64,000 nucleotides of DNA from Gordonia neofelifaecis NRRL B-59395 (GCF_000192435.1 NZ_AEUD01000016.1:25046-89045); one strand, 5' to 3'. Numbered from the stretch's first letter, positions 45,950 through 55,793 are shown. Numbers and translations are program-made. The notes: a model not told the origin generated them from the letters alone.

Positions 45950-46588
45950 ATGGTGCACATGCGGGAGGACACCGTCGCACCGTCGCGACCGAATCTGCGG
46001 GACGAACAGAAGCGTCGCACCAGGCTGGCGCTTCTCGAAGCGGCGCAGGAGATGTTCGTCGAGCGGGGCTACGCGAACGTGACGATCGACGACATCACCC
46101 GCGAGGTCGGCTGCAGTCGCGCCACCTTCTACCTGCACTTCGCCAACAAGATGGACGTCCTGGCGAAGATCAGCGCGGAGACGATGGAGCAGCGCGCCGC
46201 CTCCGTGTACGGCGATCTCGACGAGGTGCTCGGCGACGGTTCACGCCAGGCCTTCACCGGCTGGATCCAACGCGCGCTCGAATGGTTCGCCGCCAACCGC
46301 GATATCCTGCCCGCGTGGGACGAGGCCCTTCAGGTGGAACCCGAGTTCCGGAGAGTCGGGCGCGAATCCATCACGGCTCTCACCGACGCGATGCCCGACT
46401 ATCTCGCGCGGTGGCCCGCGGATCGGCACGACGAGGCCCGCTTCCGCGTCGAACTGCTGGTCACGCAGTTGGAGCGCTACTTCATGCGGTCGACGGTGCA
46501 GGGCACCATCGAGTTCGCGCCCGACCGCGCCGCCGACGTCCTCACCGACATCTGGTTTCCGGCGCTCCAGCCGCCCACCGACTCGTAA
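45950..46588 (+). CDS. TetR-family transcriptional regulator
   Basis: A 212-residue protein (or 209 from the ATG at 45959). The N-terminal HTH is clear: MFVERGYANVTIDDITREVG, CSRATFYLHFANKMDVL. The C-terminal ligand domain has no strong signature. Divergence from the monooxygenase-esterase operon suggests that it is the local repressor. Confidence 0.88.
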   Translation: MVHMREDTVAPSRPNLRDEQKRRTRLALLEAAQEMFVERGYANVTIDDITREVGCSRATFYLHFANKMDVLAKISAETMEQRAASVYGDLDEVLGDGSRQAFTGWIQRALEWFAANRDILPAWDEALQVEPEFRRVGRESITALTDAMPDYLARWPADRHDEARFRVELLVTQLERYFMRSTVQGTIEFAPDRAADVLTDIWFPALQPPTDS

Positions 46589-46742
46589 GGCCCGGGCGAA
46601 CAGGCGATCTCGCCCGAGAACGACAACATTCCACCACCGCGACGAATGCGTTCTAAGCTTCTCGCAGGAGCACTGCCTCCGCGTGGTCGCGAGCTCCTGC
46701 CGATGCTCTTCTCAGACGTGAGATGCCCCGAGAGGTAATCGA

Positions 46743-48203
46743 ATGGCAGACGAATCAGCCGCAGGCGCAACCGAATCGACGACATCGACCGCGGCGATGC
46801 CGAGGACCAACTACATCACCTGGACGGCCCTGGCGCTGATGACCGTCTCATCGGTGGCCAGCCTCCGCCCGGCGCCGACGATGGCCGTCTACGGACTCGC
46901 GTGCGTCTTCCTGTATGTCCTGCCCGCAATCGTCTTCCTGGTGCCGACGGCACTGGTGTCCGCGGAGTTGGCGTCCGGATGGTCGGGAGGTGTGTACCGG
47001 TGGGTCACCGAGGGCATCTCGCCGAACATGGGATTCGCCGCCGCCTGGCACCAGTTCGCGATGACGATCTTCTACTATCCGACGCTGCTGTCGTTCGTCG
47101 CGAGCACGCTCGCGTACGTGATCAACCCCGAGCTGGCGTCGAACGGCGTCTTCACTGCGGTGGTGATCATCGTCGTCTACTGGGCGGGGGTGCTGCTCGC
47201 GTTACGCGGCGGCATCGGCGTGATCGCCAAACTCGCGTCCAGCGGTGTGCTCGTCGGCACGCTGATCCCCGGCGCCCTGCTGGTGATCCTCGGCATCGTC
47301 TTCCTGCTGCAGGGCAATCCCTCGGCGGCGCCGATGACCGGCAGTCATCTCTTCCCGGCATGGACGGGCATCGCGAGCGTGGTCCTCATCGTCAGCAACT
47401 TCGGCGCGTACTCGGGCATGGAGATGAACGCGGTCCACGTCAACCAGCTCAAGGATCCCGGCCGACAGTTCCCGCGCTCGATGTTCCTCGCGGTCGTGCT
47501 CGTGCTGGTGATCCTCATCCTGCCGCCGCTGGCCATCTCCTGGGTGGTGCCGTCCGAGCAGATCAGTCTGACCGCAGGCGTGATGCAGGCCTTCTCCGTC
47601 GTCTTCGGTCACTTCGGGATGGGCTGGCTGGTTCCGCTCGTCGGCCTGGCCATCGTGATCGCCTCGCTGGCCGGCTTCATGACGTGGCTGTCGGGACCGT
47701 CCAAGAGCCTGCTGCTGGTCGCCAAGGACGGCGGTTACCTGCCGCCGTACTTCCAGAAGACCAACAAGGTCGGCGTGCAGCAGAACATCCTCGTGGTCCA
47801 GGGTTGGGTGACGACGCTGTTGGCGCTGCTGTTCGCCCTGGTCCCCGCGGTGTCCAACGCCTACTGGATCTTCATGACGATCACCACGTCGGTGTACCTG
47901 CTGGTCTACCTGTGGCTGTTCATCGCCGCCTACCGCCTGCGCAAGATCGCGCCCGACCACCCGCGCGGCTACCGCGCCCCTGCCCTGCCACTGCTGTGCG
48001 GCGTCGGCTTCATCGCCTCGATCGCCGCCATCGGCATCAGCTTCGTCCCACCGTCTCAGTTCGGCAGCGGCAGTCCGTGGCTGTTCGTCGGCATCGTCGG
48101 CGGCGGCATCCTACTGCTGGGCCTGATCATCCCGGCGGCGCTGATCGCGCTCCGGAAACCGAACTGGCGAACCGCAGAGGACGCGACGGAGGAGCCGGCA
48201 TGA
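46743..48203 (+). CDS. APC-family amino-acid transporter (glutamate/GABA antiporter type)
   Basis: A 486-residue, about 12-segment permease. ELASGWSGGVYRWVTEG and YSGMEMNAVHVNQLKDPGRQ are typical of the GadC/YjeM branch of the amino-acid-polyamine superfamily. It starts at ATG 46743 after GAGAGG. Its stop overlaps the next small gene (ATGA), and an M20 dipeptidase follows, suggesting a peptide or amino-acid uptake and hydrolysis operon. Confidence 0.88.
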   Translation: MADESAAGATESTTSTAAMPRTNYITWTALALMTVSSVASLRPAPTMAVYGLACVFLYVLPAIVFLVPTALVSAELASGWSGGVYRWVTEGISPNMGFAAAWHQFAMTIFYYPTLLSFVASTLAYVINPELASNGVFTAVVIIVVYWAGVLLALRGGIGVIAKLASSGVLVGTLIPGALLVILGIVFLLQGNPSAAPMTGSHLFPAWTGIASVVLIVSNFGAYSGMEMNAVHVNQLKDPGRQFPRSMFLAVVLVLVILILPPLAISWVVPSEQISLTAGVMQAFSVVFGHFGMGWLVPLVGLAIVIASLAGFMTWLSGPSKSLLLVAKDGGYLPPYFQKTNKVGVQQNILVVQGWVTTLLALLFALVPAVSNAYWIFMTITTSVYLLVYLWLFIAAYRLRKIAPDHPRGYRAPALPLLCGVGFIASIAAIGISFVPPSQFGSGSPWLFVGIVGGGILLLGLIIPAALIALRKPNWRTAEDATEEPA

Positions 48204-48604
48204 GCCCCAAGGCGATCTACTGGACGGTCGGCGGCGTCCTCGCCGTCTTGCTCATCGTGATGGTCACGGCGTGGGACTACAACCGCGACAACGACGCGGC
48301 CGTCGCGAAGGCGGAGCGGTTGATCTCCGCCTACCAGGCCAACGGTCTGTCGACCCCGCTCGACGCGGATCAGGTCGCCGCCGTCCTCGGCGAGGACGGC
48401 GGAACCGTGTGCGCCACCGCGGGCAGCAAAGCGGCCCTGGGGCAGCTCAAGACTCAGATCGGCATCGGCGGCGAGTTCTACGTCCGGCCGATCCTGCTGA
48501 AGGAGAACGTCTTCGAAGGCCTTCGGCTGATCGTCCAGGTGTATTGCCCGGACAACCTGTCGACGGTGCAGGACTTCATCGCCGAACAGCGATACGCGCA
48601 ATGA
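48200..48604 (+). CDS. Small membrane-anchored protein of the APC-dipeptidase operon
   Basis: A 134-residue protein: one N-terminal membrane helix (AIYWTVGGVLAVLLIVMVTAW) and an extracytoplasmic domain of about 105 residues with two cysteines (GTVCATAG and QVYCPDN) that could form a disulfide. Translation is coupled to the permease by an ATGA overlap. No family recognised; a transporter accessory subunit is a possible role. Confidence 0.68.
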   Translation: MSPKAIYWTVGGVLAVLLIVMVTAWDYNRDNDAAVAKAERLISAYQANGLSTPLDADQVAAVLGEDGGTVCATAGSKAALGQLKTQIGIGGEFYVRPILLKENVFEGLRLIVQVYCPDNLSTVQDFIAEQRYAQ

Positions 48605-48622
48605 CCGAGATCGAGACGAAGG

Positions 48623-49978
48623 ATGGCGATGACTGACGAAGCGTTGCGGGAACGAGTACGCAGCCTGATGCCGCGGGCACGCGAGGATCTGGCCACGATG
48701 GTCGGCTTCCGGTCCGTGCACGACCCCCAGCAGTCGCCGCCGGAAGAGTGCGACAGGATGGTCGACTGGCTCAAAGCGGCGTTCAGCGAGCTCGGTTTCA
48801 CCGACGTGGATGCGCATGAGACGTCGGACGGCAGCAAGGCGGTGGTCGGACACCGCGCCGGCCCCGAGGGCGCCCCGACCGTCCTGCTCTACTTCCATCA
48901 CGACGTGCAGCCGCCGCTCGGCGAGGACGAGTGGGACTCCCCCGTCTGGTCGCTGACCGAGCGCGACGGCCGGTGGTACGGACGCGGCGCCGCCGACTGC
49001 AAGGGCAACATCGCCATGCATCTGACGGCACTGCGTGCCCTGGACGGAGACATTCCCGTCAACATCATCATCGTCGGCGAGGGCTCCGAGGAGCAGGGAA
49101 CCGGCGGCATGGAGGACTTCGTTCCGCGTCATCCGGAGCTGCTGCGCGCGGACACGATCCTGGTCTGCGACTCGGGCAACTTCGCGGTCGGAAAGCCCAG
49201 TCTCACAACCAGCCTGCGGGGCATGGCGAACATCGTCGTCACCGTCGAGGCGCTGTCGTCGGCCATGCACTCCGGGATGTTCGGCGGTGCCGCGCCCGAC
49301 GCGCTCGCGGCACTCATCGCGATGCTCGCCACGCTGCGAGACGCCGACGGCAACACGACGGTCACCGGTCTGGATTCGACCGCGACCTGGTCGGGCATCG
49401 ACTATCCGGCGGACGCATTCCGCAACGACGCGAACGTGATCGACGGAGTCGACCTTCTCGGATCCGGCCGCGTGTCCGACATGGTGTGGGCGCGCCCGGC
49501 GGCGACCGTCCTCGGCATCGACTGCCCGCCGGTGGTCGGGTCGTCGGCGTCGATCGTGCCGAAGGCTCGGGCGCGCATCAATCTCCGCGTCCCCCCGGGG
49601 ATCGACGCCGAATTCGCTCAGGACGCGCTGATCGCCCACCTCACCGACGCGGCGCCCTGGCACGTGAAGGTCTCGATCGAGCGAGAGGCCGACGGCGCTC
49701 CGTTCACCGGGGCCACTTCCGGCGCGGCGTACGACACCATGGTGGACGCCATGTCCCGGGCGTACGGCACCGACGTCACGTTGATGGGCCAGGGCGGTTC
49801 CATTCCGCTGTGCAATGTCTTCGCCGACACCTATCCCGACGCGGAGATCCTCCTGCTCGGTGTCGAAGAGCCGCAGTGCCTGATCCACGCCCCGAACGAG
49901 AGCGTCGATCCGACCGAGATCGAGAACATGGCCGTCGTCGAGGCGACGTTCCTGAGGGAGTACGCGACGCGGCGATAG
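48623..49978 (+). CDS. M20-family metallodipeptidase
   Basis: A 451-residue peptidase with zinc-ligand regions YFHHDVQPP (His and Asp in the x-His-x-Asp motif), RGAADCKGN (bridging Asp) and GEGSEEQGTGG (catalytic and metal Glu), plus GQGGSIPL and IHAPNESV near the C-terminus. Hydrolysis of dipeptides or N-acyl amino acids is the family role. It starts at ATG 48623 or 48629, 18 bp after the small membrane gene. Confidence 0.9.
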   Translation: MAMTDEALRERVRSLMPRAREDLATMVGFRSVHDPQQSPPEECDRMVDWLKAAFSELGFTDVDAHETSDGSKAVVGHRAGPEGAPTVLLYFHHDVQPPLGEDEWDSPVWSLTERDGRWYGRGAADCKGNIAMHLTALRALDGDIPVNIIIVGEGSEEQGTGGMEDFVPRHPELLRADTILVCDSGNFAVGKPSLTTSLRGMANIVVTVEALSSAMHSGMFGGAAPDALAALIAMLATLRDADGNTTVTGLDSTATWSGIDYPADAFRNDANVIDGVDLLGSGRVSDMVWARPAATVLGIDCPPVVGSSASIVPKARARINLRVPPGIDAEFAQDALIAHLTDAAPWHVKVSIEREADGAPFTGATSGAAYDTMVDAMSRAYGTDVTLMGQGGSIPLCNVFADTYPDAEILLLGVEEPQCLIHAPNESVDPTEIENMAVVEATFLREYATRR

Positions 49979-50005
49979 GGCGTAGTCGACGGCGGCACCG
50001 TTATC

Positions 50006-50028
50006 GGGATGCGCCGACCCGGCATCCC
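50006..50028 (+). terminator. Short hairpin after the dipeptidase gene
   Basis: GGGATGC (50006-50012) and GCATCCC (50022-50028) form a perfect 7-bp stem with a nine-base loop, 27 bp after the dipeptidase stop and upstream of the ABC-F leader. It could end the operon or be part of an attenuator. Confidence 0.45.
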
Positions 50029-50044
50029 GGGTAGCGTCGTCGGC

Positions 50045-50077
50045 ATGGAGTGCGAGATCGAGGTCGACAGGACCTGA
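50045..50077 (+). CDS. Possible 10-residue leader peptide upstream of the ABC-F gene
   Basis: ATG at 50045 opens MECEIEVDRT and ends at TGA 50077, 86 bp before the ABC-F start. A small stem GCCGG/CCGGC follows directly. Antibiotic-inducible ABC-F genes often carry such leaders for ribosome-mediated attenuation. There is no convincing ribosome binding site, so this is a weak call. Confidence 0.25.
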   Translation: MECEIEVDRT

Positions 50078-50163
50078 CGCCGGTTAGTCCGGCACCAGTG
50101 TGTCTTCTTCCCGCCCGCCGTCTGCGCGTCTACTCCGCACGGCATCCTCGAAACGAGCACTCC

Positions 50164-51771
50164 ATGTCTAACGAATCCTGCGTGACCCTGCACGCGGTCT
50201 CCTTCTCCTGGCCCGACGGAAGCACGGCGTTGTCACACGTCGACGGATCGTTCGGGTCCGGCCGCACCGGTCTCGTCGGCCGGAACGGTTCCGGCAAATC
50301 CACGCTGCTGAAATTGATCGCGGGTCTGCTGACACCGACGGCCGGGCACATCGACACCGCCGGCGACGTCGGCTACCTGCCGCAGACTCTCACCCTCGCC
50401 GCGGAGGCGACAGTCGCCGAGCTGCTCGGCATTCATCGAGTGCTCGCGGCCCTCCGTGCCATCGAATCGGGAGACGCCGATCCGGCGCACTTCGACGTCA
50501 TCGGAGACGACTGGGACATCGAGGCCCGTGCCGACGAGGCGCTCGACCGTCTCGGCTTCTCCGCCGCCGACCTCGACCGACGCGTCGCGGAACTGTCGGG
50601 TGGCGAGGCCGTGTTGATCGCGGTCGTCGGACTTCGCTTGCGCCGCACCGCGATCACGCTGCTGGACGAGCCGACCAACAATCTGGATCGACCCACGCGT
50701 GCACGACTGGCCGAGATGATCGACGACTGGCCCGGTGCTCTCGTCGTCGTCAGCCACGACCTCGAACTCCTCGAGCGCATGGATGCGACGGCCGAACTGC
50801 ACGACGGCGTGCTGACCACGTTCGGCGGGCCCTACAGCGAGTGGAAGGCGCACGTCGACCAGGAGCAGGCCGCCGCCGTCGCAGCCGCCCGCACCGCCCA
50901 GCAGACGCTGAAGACCGAGAAACGTCAGCGCGTCGAAGCCGAGACCAAACTGGCCCGGCGCGAGCGCACTGCCAAGAAGGCTCAGCGCGACGGCGGCATC
51001 CCTCGCATCGTGGCCGGAATGCTCGCGAACAGCGCGCAGGGCTCCGCCGGCGCGATGCGGACGACGATGGATCAGAAGGTGCAGGCCGCCCAGGCCGCCC
51101 TCGACGCCGCTGACGCCCGGGTGAGGGACGACGACCACATCAGCCTCGACCTGCCCGATCCCGCCGTGCCGCGCAGTCGGCGCATCGCCGAGTTCGCCGA
51201 CGGCGAGCGCACGGTGGTCGTGCAGGGGCCCGAGCGCGTGGCGGTCGTCGGACCGAACGGTGCGGGCAAGTCCACGCTGATCGAGCAGATGGTGTCCGGT
51301 GCCGAACCGACCCCCGGGCGGCCGCGCGGACTGCTGCTCACCGAGCGGGCGGGCTTCCTTCCGCAGCGCCTGGACGGATTGGACGAGCAGGCTAGCGCGC
51401 TGGACAACGTCAAGACGGTCGCACCCGACGCCGAGCCCGGCCTGATCCGGAATCACCTGGCGCGCCTGCTGTTACGCGGTGCGGCCGTGGATCGCCCGGT
51501 GTCGACTCTGTCCGGTGGCGAACGCTTCCGCGTGTGCCTGGCCAAGCTGCTGTTCGCAGATCCGCCGTCGCAGGTGTTGATCCTCGACGAGCCGACGAAC
51601 AACCTCGACGTGACCAGCGTCGAACAACTCGTCGACGCGCTGCGCGCCTACCGTGGCGCACTGATCGTCGTGAGCCACGATCACCCGTTCCTGTCGAAGC
51701 TCGGACTCGACACGGTAGTGGAGTTGACCGGCGACGGAACGCTGCGGCAGCGGGCCGTGTTGCCGGACTGA
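50164..51771 (+). CDS. ABC-F family ATPase (ribosome-associated)
   Basis: A 535-residue protein with two ABC domains and no membrane segments. Walker A motifs: GRNGSGKST (about 39-47) and GPNGAGKST (about 363-371). Signatures LSGGE occur in both; Walker B regions read TLLDEPTNNLD and LILDEPTNNLD. A Lys/Arg/Glu-rich linker between the domains is the ribosome-probing element of this family. It may protect the ribosome from macrolide-type drugs or act as a translation factor. ATG at 50164. Confidence 0.9.
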   Translation: MSNESCVTLHAVSFSWPDGSTALSHVDGSFGSGRTGLVGRNGSGKSTLLKLIAGLLTPTAGHIDTAGDVGYLPQTLTLAAEATVAELLGIHRVLAALRAIESGDADPAHFDVIGDDWDIEARADEALDRLGFSAADLDRRVAELSGGEAVLIAVVGLRLRRTAITLLDEPTNNLDRPTRARLAEMIDDWPGALVVVSHDLELLERMDATAELHDGVLTTFGGPYSEWKAHVDQEQAAAVAAARTAQQTLKTEKRQRVEAETKLARRERTAKKAQRDGGIPRIVAGMLANSAQGSAGAMRTTMDQKVQAAQAALDAADARVRDDDHISLDLPDPAVPRSRRIAEFADGERTVVVQGPERVAVVGPNGAGKSTLIEQMVSGAEPTPGRPRGLLLTERAGFLPQRLDGLDEQASALDNVKTVAPDAEPGLIRNHLARLLLRGAAVDRPVSTLSGGERFRVCLAKLLFADPPSQVLILDEPTNNLDVTSVEQLVDALRAYRGALIVVSHDHPFLSKLGLDTVVELTGDGTLRQRAVLPD

Positions 51772-51773
51772 GG

Positions 51774-52142
51774 CTAGCTGCTCGGACGCAACTGGCTCGG
51801 CAGGATCTTGTCCTTCTGGTCGGGGCAGAACGCCGGGATCGCAGCGCCGACGATGGCCGCGGCCTGGCCCTTGCCGCCGGCCTCCGAGCTCATGCCGTCG
51901 ACGACGTCGACCATCGACTTGCCCGAAGACAGGTCTGAACAGGCCTGCTTGCCTGCGGCGATCGCCGCGTCGTCGCTCGAATACGACGCGCCGGAGGTCT
52001 TCACGATTCCCAGGTAGACCTTGGTCGCCGCACTGGACGCGGTCTCCGTCGAGGTGGTGTTGCTGCTGTCGTCGCCGCTGCACGCGGAGAGCAGTGCGAC
52101 GCCCGCGACCAGCGGCGCGATCAGGAGATACCGAATACGCAT
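51774..52142 (-). CDS. DUF732 lipoprotein
   Basis: A 122-residue protein (127 if the ATG at 52157 is used). Lipobox LLSACS after a short hydrophobic core, a Ser/Thr linker, then a DUF732 domain: VYLGIVKTSGASYSSDDAAIAAGKQACSDL and AIPAFCPDQKDKI with two cysteines likely to form a disulfide. DUF732 proteins are common small secreted proteins of mycolate actinobacteria with unknown function. Its stop lies two bases from the convergent ABC-F stop. Confidence 0.82.
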   Translation of the reverse strand: MRIRYLLIAPLVAGVALLSACSGDDSSNTTSTETASSAATKVYLGIVKTSGASYSSDDAAIAAGKQACSDLSSGKSMVDVVDGMSSEAGGKGQAAAIVGAAIPAFCPDQKDKILPSQLRPSS

Positions 52143-52776
52143 GACGGGTCCATTCATTCAGGGCGATCACCCCGCGGCGATCACATTGTCAGTGACTTGA
52201 ACAGTAGCGGTCCACCGCTCGCGCCGTCCGGGTTGATCGCGGCATGGAGGTGTTCGGGTGACGGACCATTCGAGGAGATCCCGGCGGCACCATTCAGTTC
52301 CGCCACGGTTCGCACTCCCGTTCTTGTCAGAGGTGATCTATATCATATCTGTTAGAACATGACGGAGAGGCCCCCGGTGTTCACGGAGGCGGTATCGAGT
52401 TCGAGTGAACTTCATAGCGCGTCGCGGCGCACGGCGACACCTACTACGCCCACGGCACAGCCGGGGACGCCAGGGTGTGCACCGCGACGGCATCGCGAGA
52501 CGGGCCGCTCCTCATCCGGGTGGATTCCGGCCGGCGAAGAACTGCGGATCAACCGACGTCGTGCATCTGACGCACGACGGGTCGTGACAGGACCTGGACG
52601 ATCCAGAGCCGGAGCCCGGGGAGACGGCCCCGTCTCGCACCAGCCCGACCCGCCGGCACCACTGCCCGGCCTCGCGTATGCCGCCGACCCGGCATGCACC
52701 AACCGCTGACCGGCCAGGCTCTCGGCGACCCCGAGACCCGACTGGAACAGCCCTCACGACAAGGAGGAGGAAGCCG
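52143..52776. other. 634-bp intergenic region with an AT-rich patch and an orphan reading frame
   Basis: No convincing gene. 52318-52355 is AT-rich (TCTATATCATATCTGTTAGA) with a possible -35 TTGTCA near 52323, unusual for this genome and a likely promoter area. 52418-52570 on the + strand is a 50-codon frame with GC-rich third positions (AHGDTYYAHGTAGDARVC and onwards) that opens right after a TAG and has no start codon, so it may be the end of a decayed gene. The DUF222 gene starts downstream. Confidence 0.4.
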
Positions 52777-54135
52777 ATGTCTGTAGTCATAGCTGCCAAG
52801 AAGTTCGCCGATCATCTGTGCGACGAGCTCGCGCCGGAGAGCGAGACCGCTCGCCTACTGGCCGGAAGGTCCCGACTCGGAGCCGACGACAGGGAGTTGC
52901 TCGACCTGATGGTCGAACTCACCCGGGTGCTCAACCTGACGACCACCGCGCTCGCCGGCGTCACGGCGGCAGCCGATCGGTCGGGAGTACCGCGCCGCAA
53001 ACACCTCAAGTCCGCCACCGACATGCTCAAACAGCTCGGACACGCACCTTCGGTCGCGCTGCGACTCGCGAGGGTTGGGTCAGCCGCAGACTCGCTGCCC
53101 GAGCTCACGCGGGAAGCCCGGATCGGCGGAGTATCCGTCGAACACGTCGACGCGGTCGGGCGAGGCGTCGCCTTCGTAGAGAAGCGCATTCCGCTGGACC
53201 AGCGGGTCCGCGCAGATCTGGCCCGACGGCTCACCGTCCAGACCACTCCCGCCGACATCGACCGCAGAGCACGCGAACTCGCGATCGAATGGGCGCCCGC
53301 CCCCGATGAAGCCGATCCGAGCACCGTTCCGATCGCCGAGAACACCGAACTGAACGAGATGGCTCTGACGACCGGACCCGACGGTCGGACCGTGGCGACG
53401 CTCGACGTGGATGCGCTGACCGGGGAGGAGCTCAGCCAGGCGCTCGATACGCTCTGCAAACCGACTCCGCTGCCCGACGGGTCACGCGACCCGCGGAGCG
53501 CCGGGCAGCGGCGGGCCGACGCGTTCGGGCAGATCGTCCGCAGCTATCTGGCTCAGCGCGAGCGCCCCGTAGCAGGCGGGGCGCTCCCCCACGTCACCCT
53601 GATCGTCCCGGCACGTGGAGCCGACGCCGCTCATTCTTCCGCCCCGAACGATCCGGTGACCGATCGGACCGGGTCGAACGTCGCCTCCCTCGGTTTCACC
53701 GGCCCGGTGTCGAGCGCAACCGCCGGTCTGGTGCTCTGTGAGTCAGCGATGAGACGCGTTGTCGTAGACGGGGACTCGGCGCCGCTGGACGTCGGACGCG
53801 AGCATCGGCTGGTGACCGTCGCGATCCGGAAGGCACTCGAGGCCCGAGACCGCGGCTGCGCCTTTCCCGGCTGCGGGCGTCCCGTCTCGTGGACCGACGC
53901 GCACCACTGCATCCCGTGGTCGGAAGGCGGCGACACCGCCGTCGACAACTGCGTCCTCCTGTGCCGGATGCACCACGTCCAGATTCACCAGAGCGAGTGG
54001 CAGGTCTTCATCGGGCACGACCGTCATCCGTGGTTCCGCCCGCCGGCCGATCCGGATCGACCCCGGCACGCACCGGAGCCAATCCGGTCACACGCGAGAA
54101 GGACCCTCACGCCGGCGCCGACGGCGGCAGCGTGA
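52777..54135 (+). CDS. DUF222 / HNH endonuclease domain protein
   Basis: A 452-residue protein. The N-terminal ~330 residues are DUF222-like helices. The C-terminal part is an HNH nuclease: RDRGCAFPGCGRPVSWTDAHHCIPWSEGG followed by DNCVLLCRMHHVQIHQSEW, with the zinc cysteines and catalytic histidines intact. This is the 13E12-type repeat family abundant in actinobacteria; its role (mobile element or DNA processing) is not established. AAGGAGGAGG precedes the ATG. Confidence 0.88.
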   Translation: MSVVIAAKKFADHLCDELAPESETARLLAGRSRLGADDRELLDLMVELTRVLNLTTTALAGVTAAADRSGVPRRKHLKSATDMLKQLGHAPSVALRLARVGSAADSLPELTREARIGGVSVEHVDAVGRGVAFVEKRIPLDQRVRADLARRLTVQTTPADIDRRARELAIEWAPAPDEADPSTVPIAENTELNEMALTTGPDGRTVATLDVDALTGEELSQALDTLCKPTPLPDGSRDPRSAGQRRADAFGQIVRSYLAQRERPVAGGALPHVTLIVPARGADAAHSSAPNDPVTDRTGSNVASLGFTGPVSSATAGLVLCESAMRRVVVDGDSAPLDVGREHRLVTVAIRKALEARDRGCAFPGCGRPVSWTDAHHCIPWSEGGDTAVDNCVLLCRMHHVQIHQSEWQVFIGHDRHPWFRPPADPDRPRHAPEPIRSHARRTLTPAPTAAA

Positions 54136-54142
54136 GGGTCCT
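54100..54142. terminator. Hairpin between the DUF222 gene and the fadD operon
   Basis: A 13-bp perfect stem (arms 54100-54112 and 54130-54142) with a GC-rich 17-base loop covers the DUF222 stop and lies 25 bp from the convergent fadD stop. Confidence 0.75.
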
Positions 54143-54167
54143 CCAGGATGATCTCGCTGATCGAGTG

Positions 54168-55793
54168 CTAGACGCTGGCGCTCTCCTCAGCTGCCGTGGC
54201 CTTCGCCCACTTGTAATCCGCCTTGCCGGCCGGGGTCCGCTTGACCTCGTCGACGAAGACGACGGTGCGCGGAACCTTGTAGCGGGCGAGGGTCTTGCGG
54301 CAGTGCTCCTGAATCTCTTCCAGGGTCGGCTCGTCGAAGCCCTCGTTCAGCGACGCGACGGCAGCGACGCGCTGGCCGTACTTCGGGTCCGGAGCCGGGA
54401 CGACGAGCGCGTCGGCGATCGCCGGGTGGCCGTGCAGCGCGCCCTCGACCTCCTCGGCGTAGACCTTTTCGCCGCCGGTGTTGATGCACTGGCTGCCACG
54501 GCCGAGGAAGATGATGCTGCCGTCCTCACGGACGTAGCCCATGTCGCCCAGCACCGAGATGCGAGTTCCGTCGGCGAGGGTCGGGAAGGTCCGTGCGGTC
54601 TTCTCCGGATCCTTGTAGTAGCCGAGCGGGATGTTGCCGATGCGGGCGATGTGACCCACTTCGTTGGGGGTGGTGATCTTCTCGAACTTCTCGTCGACGA
54701 CCATCATGCGGTCGGTCGGCGGGACCATGAGGTTACCGTTCTCGTCCATCTTGATCTCGCCGTCGTTGCCCGACTCGGACGCCCCGAAGTTGTCGCGCAG
54801 CAGGAGATCCGGCTTCACCGCGAGCATCCGGTTGCGGACGCTCTGGCTCCACAGCGCACCGCCTGAGGTGACGGAGAACAGCGTCGAGAAGTCCGCAGTG
54901 TCCTTCTGCTTCTCCATCTCGTCGGCCAAGGGCATGCCCATCGCGTCGCCGACGATCAGGATCATCTGGGTCTTGTCGCGGCCGATGTTGCGGACGATGC
55001 TGGCCGCGTCGAAGTCCCGCTCCAGGATGAGGCGGCAACCGAGCGAGATGAACGTGAACAGCGAGTACGACGCGGCGCCGTGCATCAGCGGCGCGGCGAT
55101 CAGGAAGGACATCGACGGGAAGTTCTGCACCTCCCTGGCCAGTTCCGCGAGGTCGGCGCGCGGCGGACCGTACGGGTTGCCGCCCGAGATCGGCTTGCGG
55201 AAGAAGTCGTCGTGCTGCCACATGACGCCCTTCGGGTAGCCGGTGGTGCCGCCGGTGTAGATCAGGTACAGCTCTTCGCCGGTGCGCTCCTCGAAATCGC
55301 GCTCGGTGGACCGCGCGATGTAACCGTTGAAGTCCACGATCTCGACGGTGCGGCCCTCGAGCGCGGCAGCCGCGGCGGTGAGTTCCTCGACGACCTCGCC
55401 GATCACGAAGACGGTGCGCAGCTCGGGCAGCGACGCCATCAGGGTCGCGACGCTCCGCTGGTGCTCCGGGAGTTCGACGACGATCGCCTTCGAATCCGAG
55501 TTCTCGAAGATGTACTCCAGCTCGGAGTCCGTGTAGCGGTAGTTCACGTTCACCGGCACGGCGCGGACCTTGATCAGGCCGACGAGCGAGGTCACGTGTT
55601 CGACGCTGTTCTTCAGGTACAGCGCGACGTTGTCGTCCTTGCCGACGCCGTGTGCGGCGAAGTGATGCGCGACCTGATTGGCGAGACGATCGAGCTCCGC
55701 GTAGGTGTAGTCGTGACCCTCCCAGGTGAGGACCACCCGCTCGGGAACGGCGTCGGCGACGGTCTCGAAGACGTCTGCGAGGTTGAACTTCAT
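54168..55793 (-). CDS. Acyl-CoA synthetase, FadD19/FadD17-like
   Basis: A 541-residue ANL-superfamily ligase: the P-loop YLIYTGGTTGYPKGVMW, the A5 region GASESGNDG, GDMGYVREDGSIIFLGRG and the C-terminal lysine motif RTPAGKADYKW. The close of the sequence (PAGKxDYxWAK) and the layout resemble FadD19, the steroid side-chain CoA synthetase; FadD17 is also possible. It would activate a C24-C27 steroid acid to its CoA thioester. AAGGAG precedes the ATG at 55793. Last gene of the fadE28 operon, 47 bp after ltp2. Confidence 0.8.
   Translation of the reverse strand: MKFNLADVFETVADAVPERVVLTWEGHDYTYAELDRLANQVAHHFAAHGVGKDDNVALYLKNSVEHVTSLVGLIKVRAVPVNVNYRYTDSELEYIFENSDSKAIVVELPEHQRSVATLMASLPELRTVFVIGEVVEELTAAAAALEGRTVEIVDFNGYIARSTERDFEERTGEELYLIYTGGTTGYPKGVMWQHDDFFRKPISGGNPYGPPRADLAELAREVQNFPSMSFLIAAPLMHGAASYSLFTFISLGCRLILERDFDAASIVRNIGRDKTQMILIVGDAMGMPLADEMEKQKDTADFSTLFSVTSGGALWSQSVRNRMLAVKPDLLLRDNFGASESGNDGEIKMDENGNLMVPPTDRMMVVDEKFEKITTPNEVGHIARIGNIPLGYYKDPEKTARTFPTLADGTRISVLGDMGYVREDGSIIFLGRGSQCINTGGEKVYAEEVEGALHGHPAIADALVVPAPDPKYGQRVAAVASLNEGFDEPTLEEIQEHCRKTLARYKVPRTVVFVDEVKRTPAGKADYKWAKATAAEESASV

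Noticed and set aside
52340-52360. A KstR-like half-site (TTAGAACATGAC) before the DUF222 gene
   Set aside because: The second half-site GTT is absent and the neighbouring gene has no steroid link.
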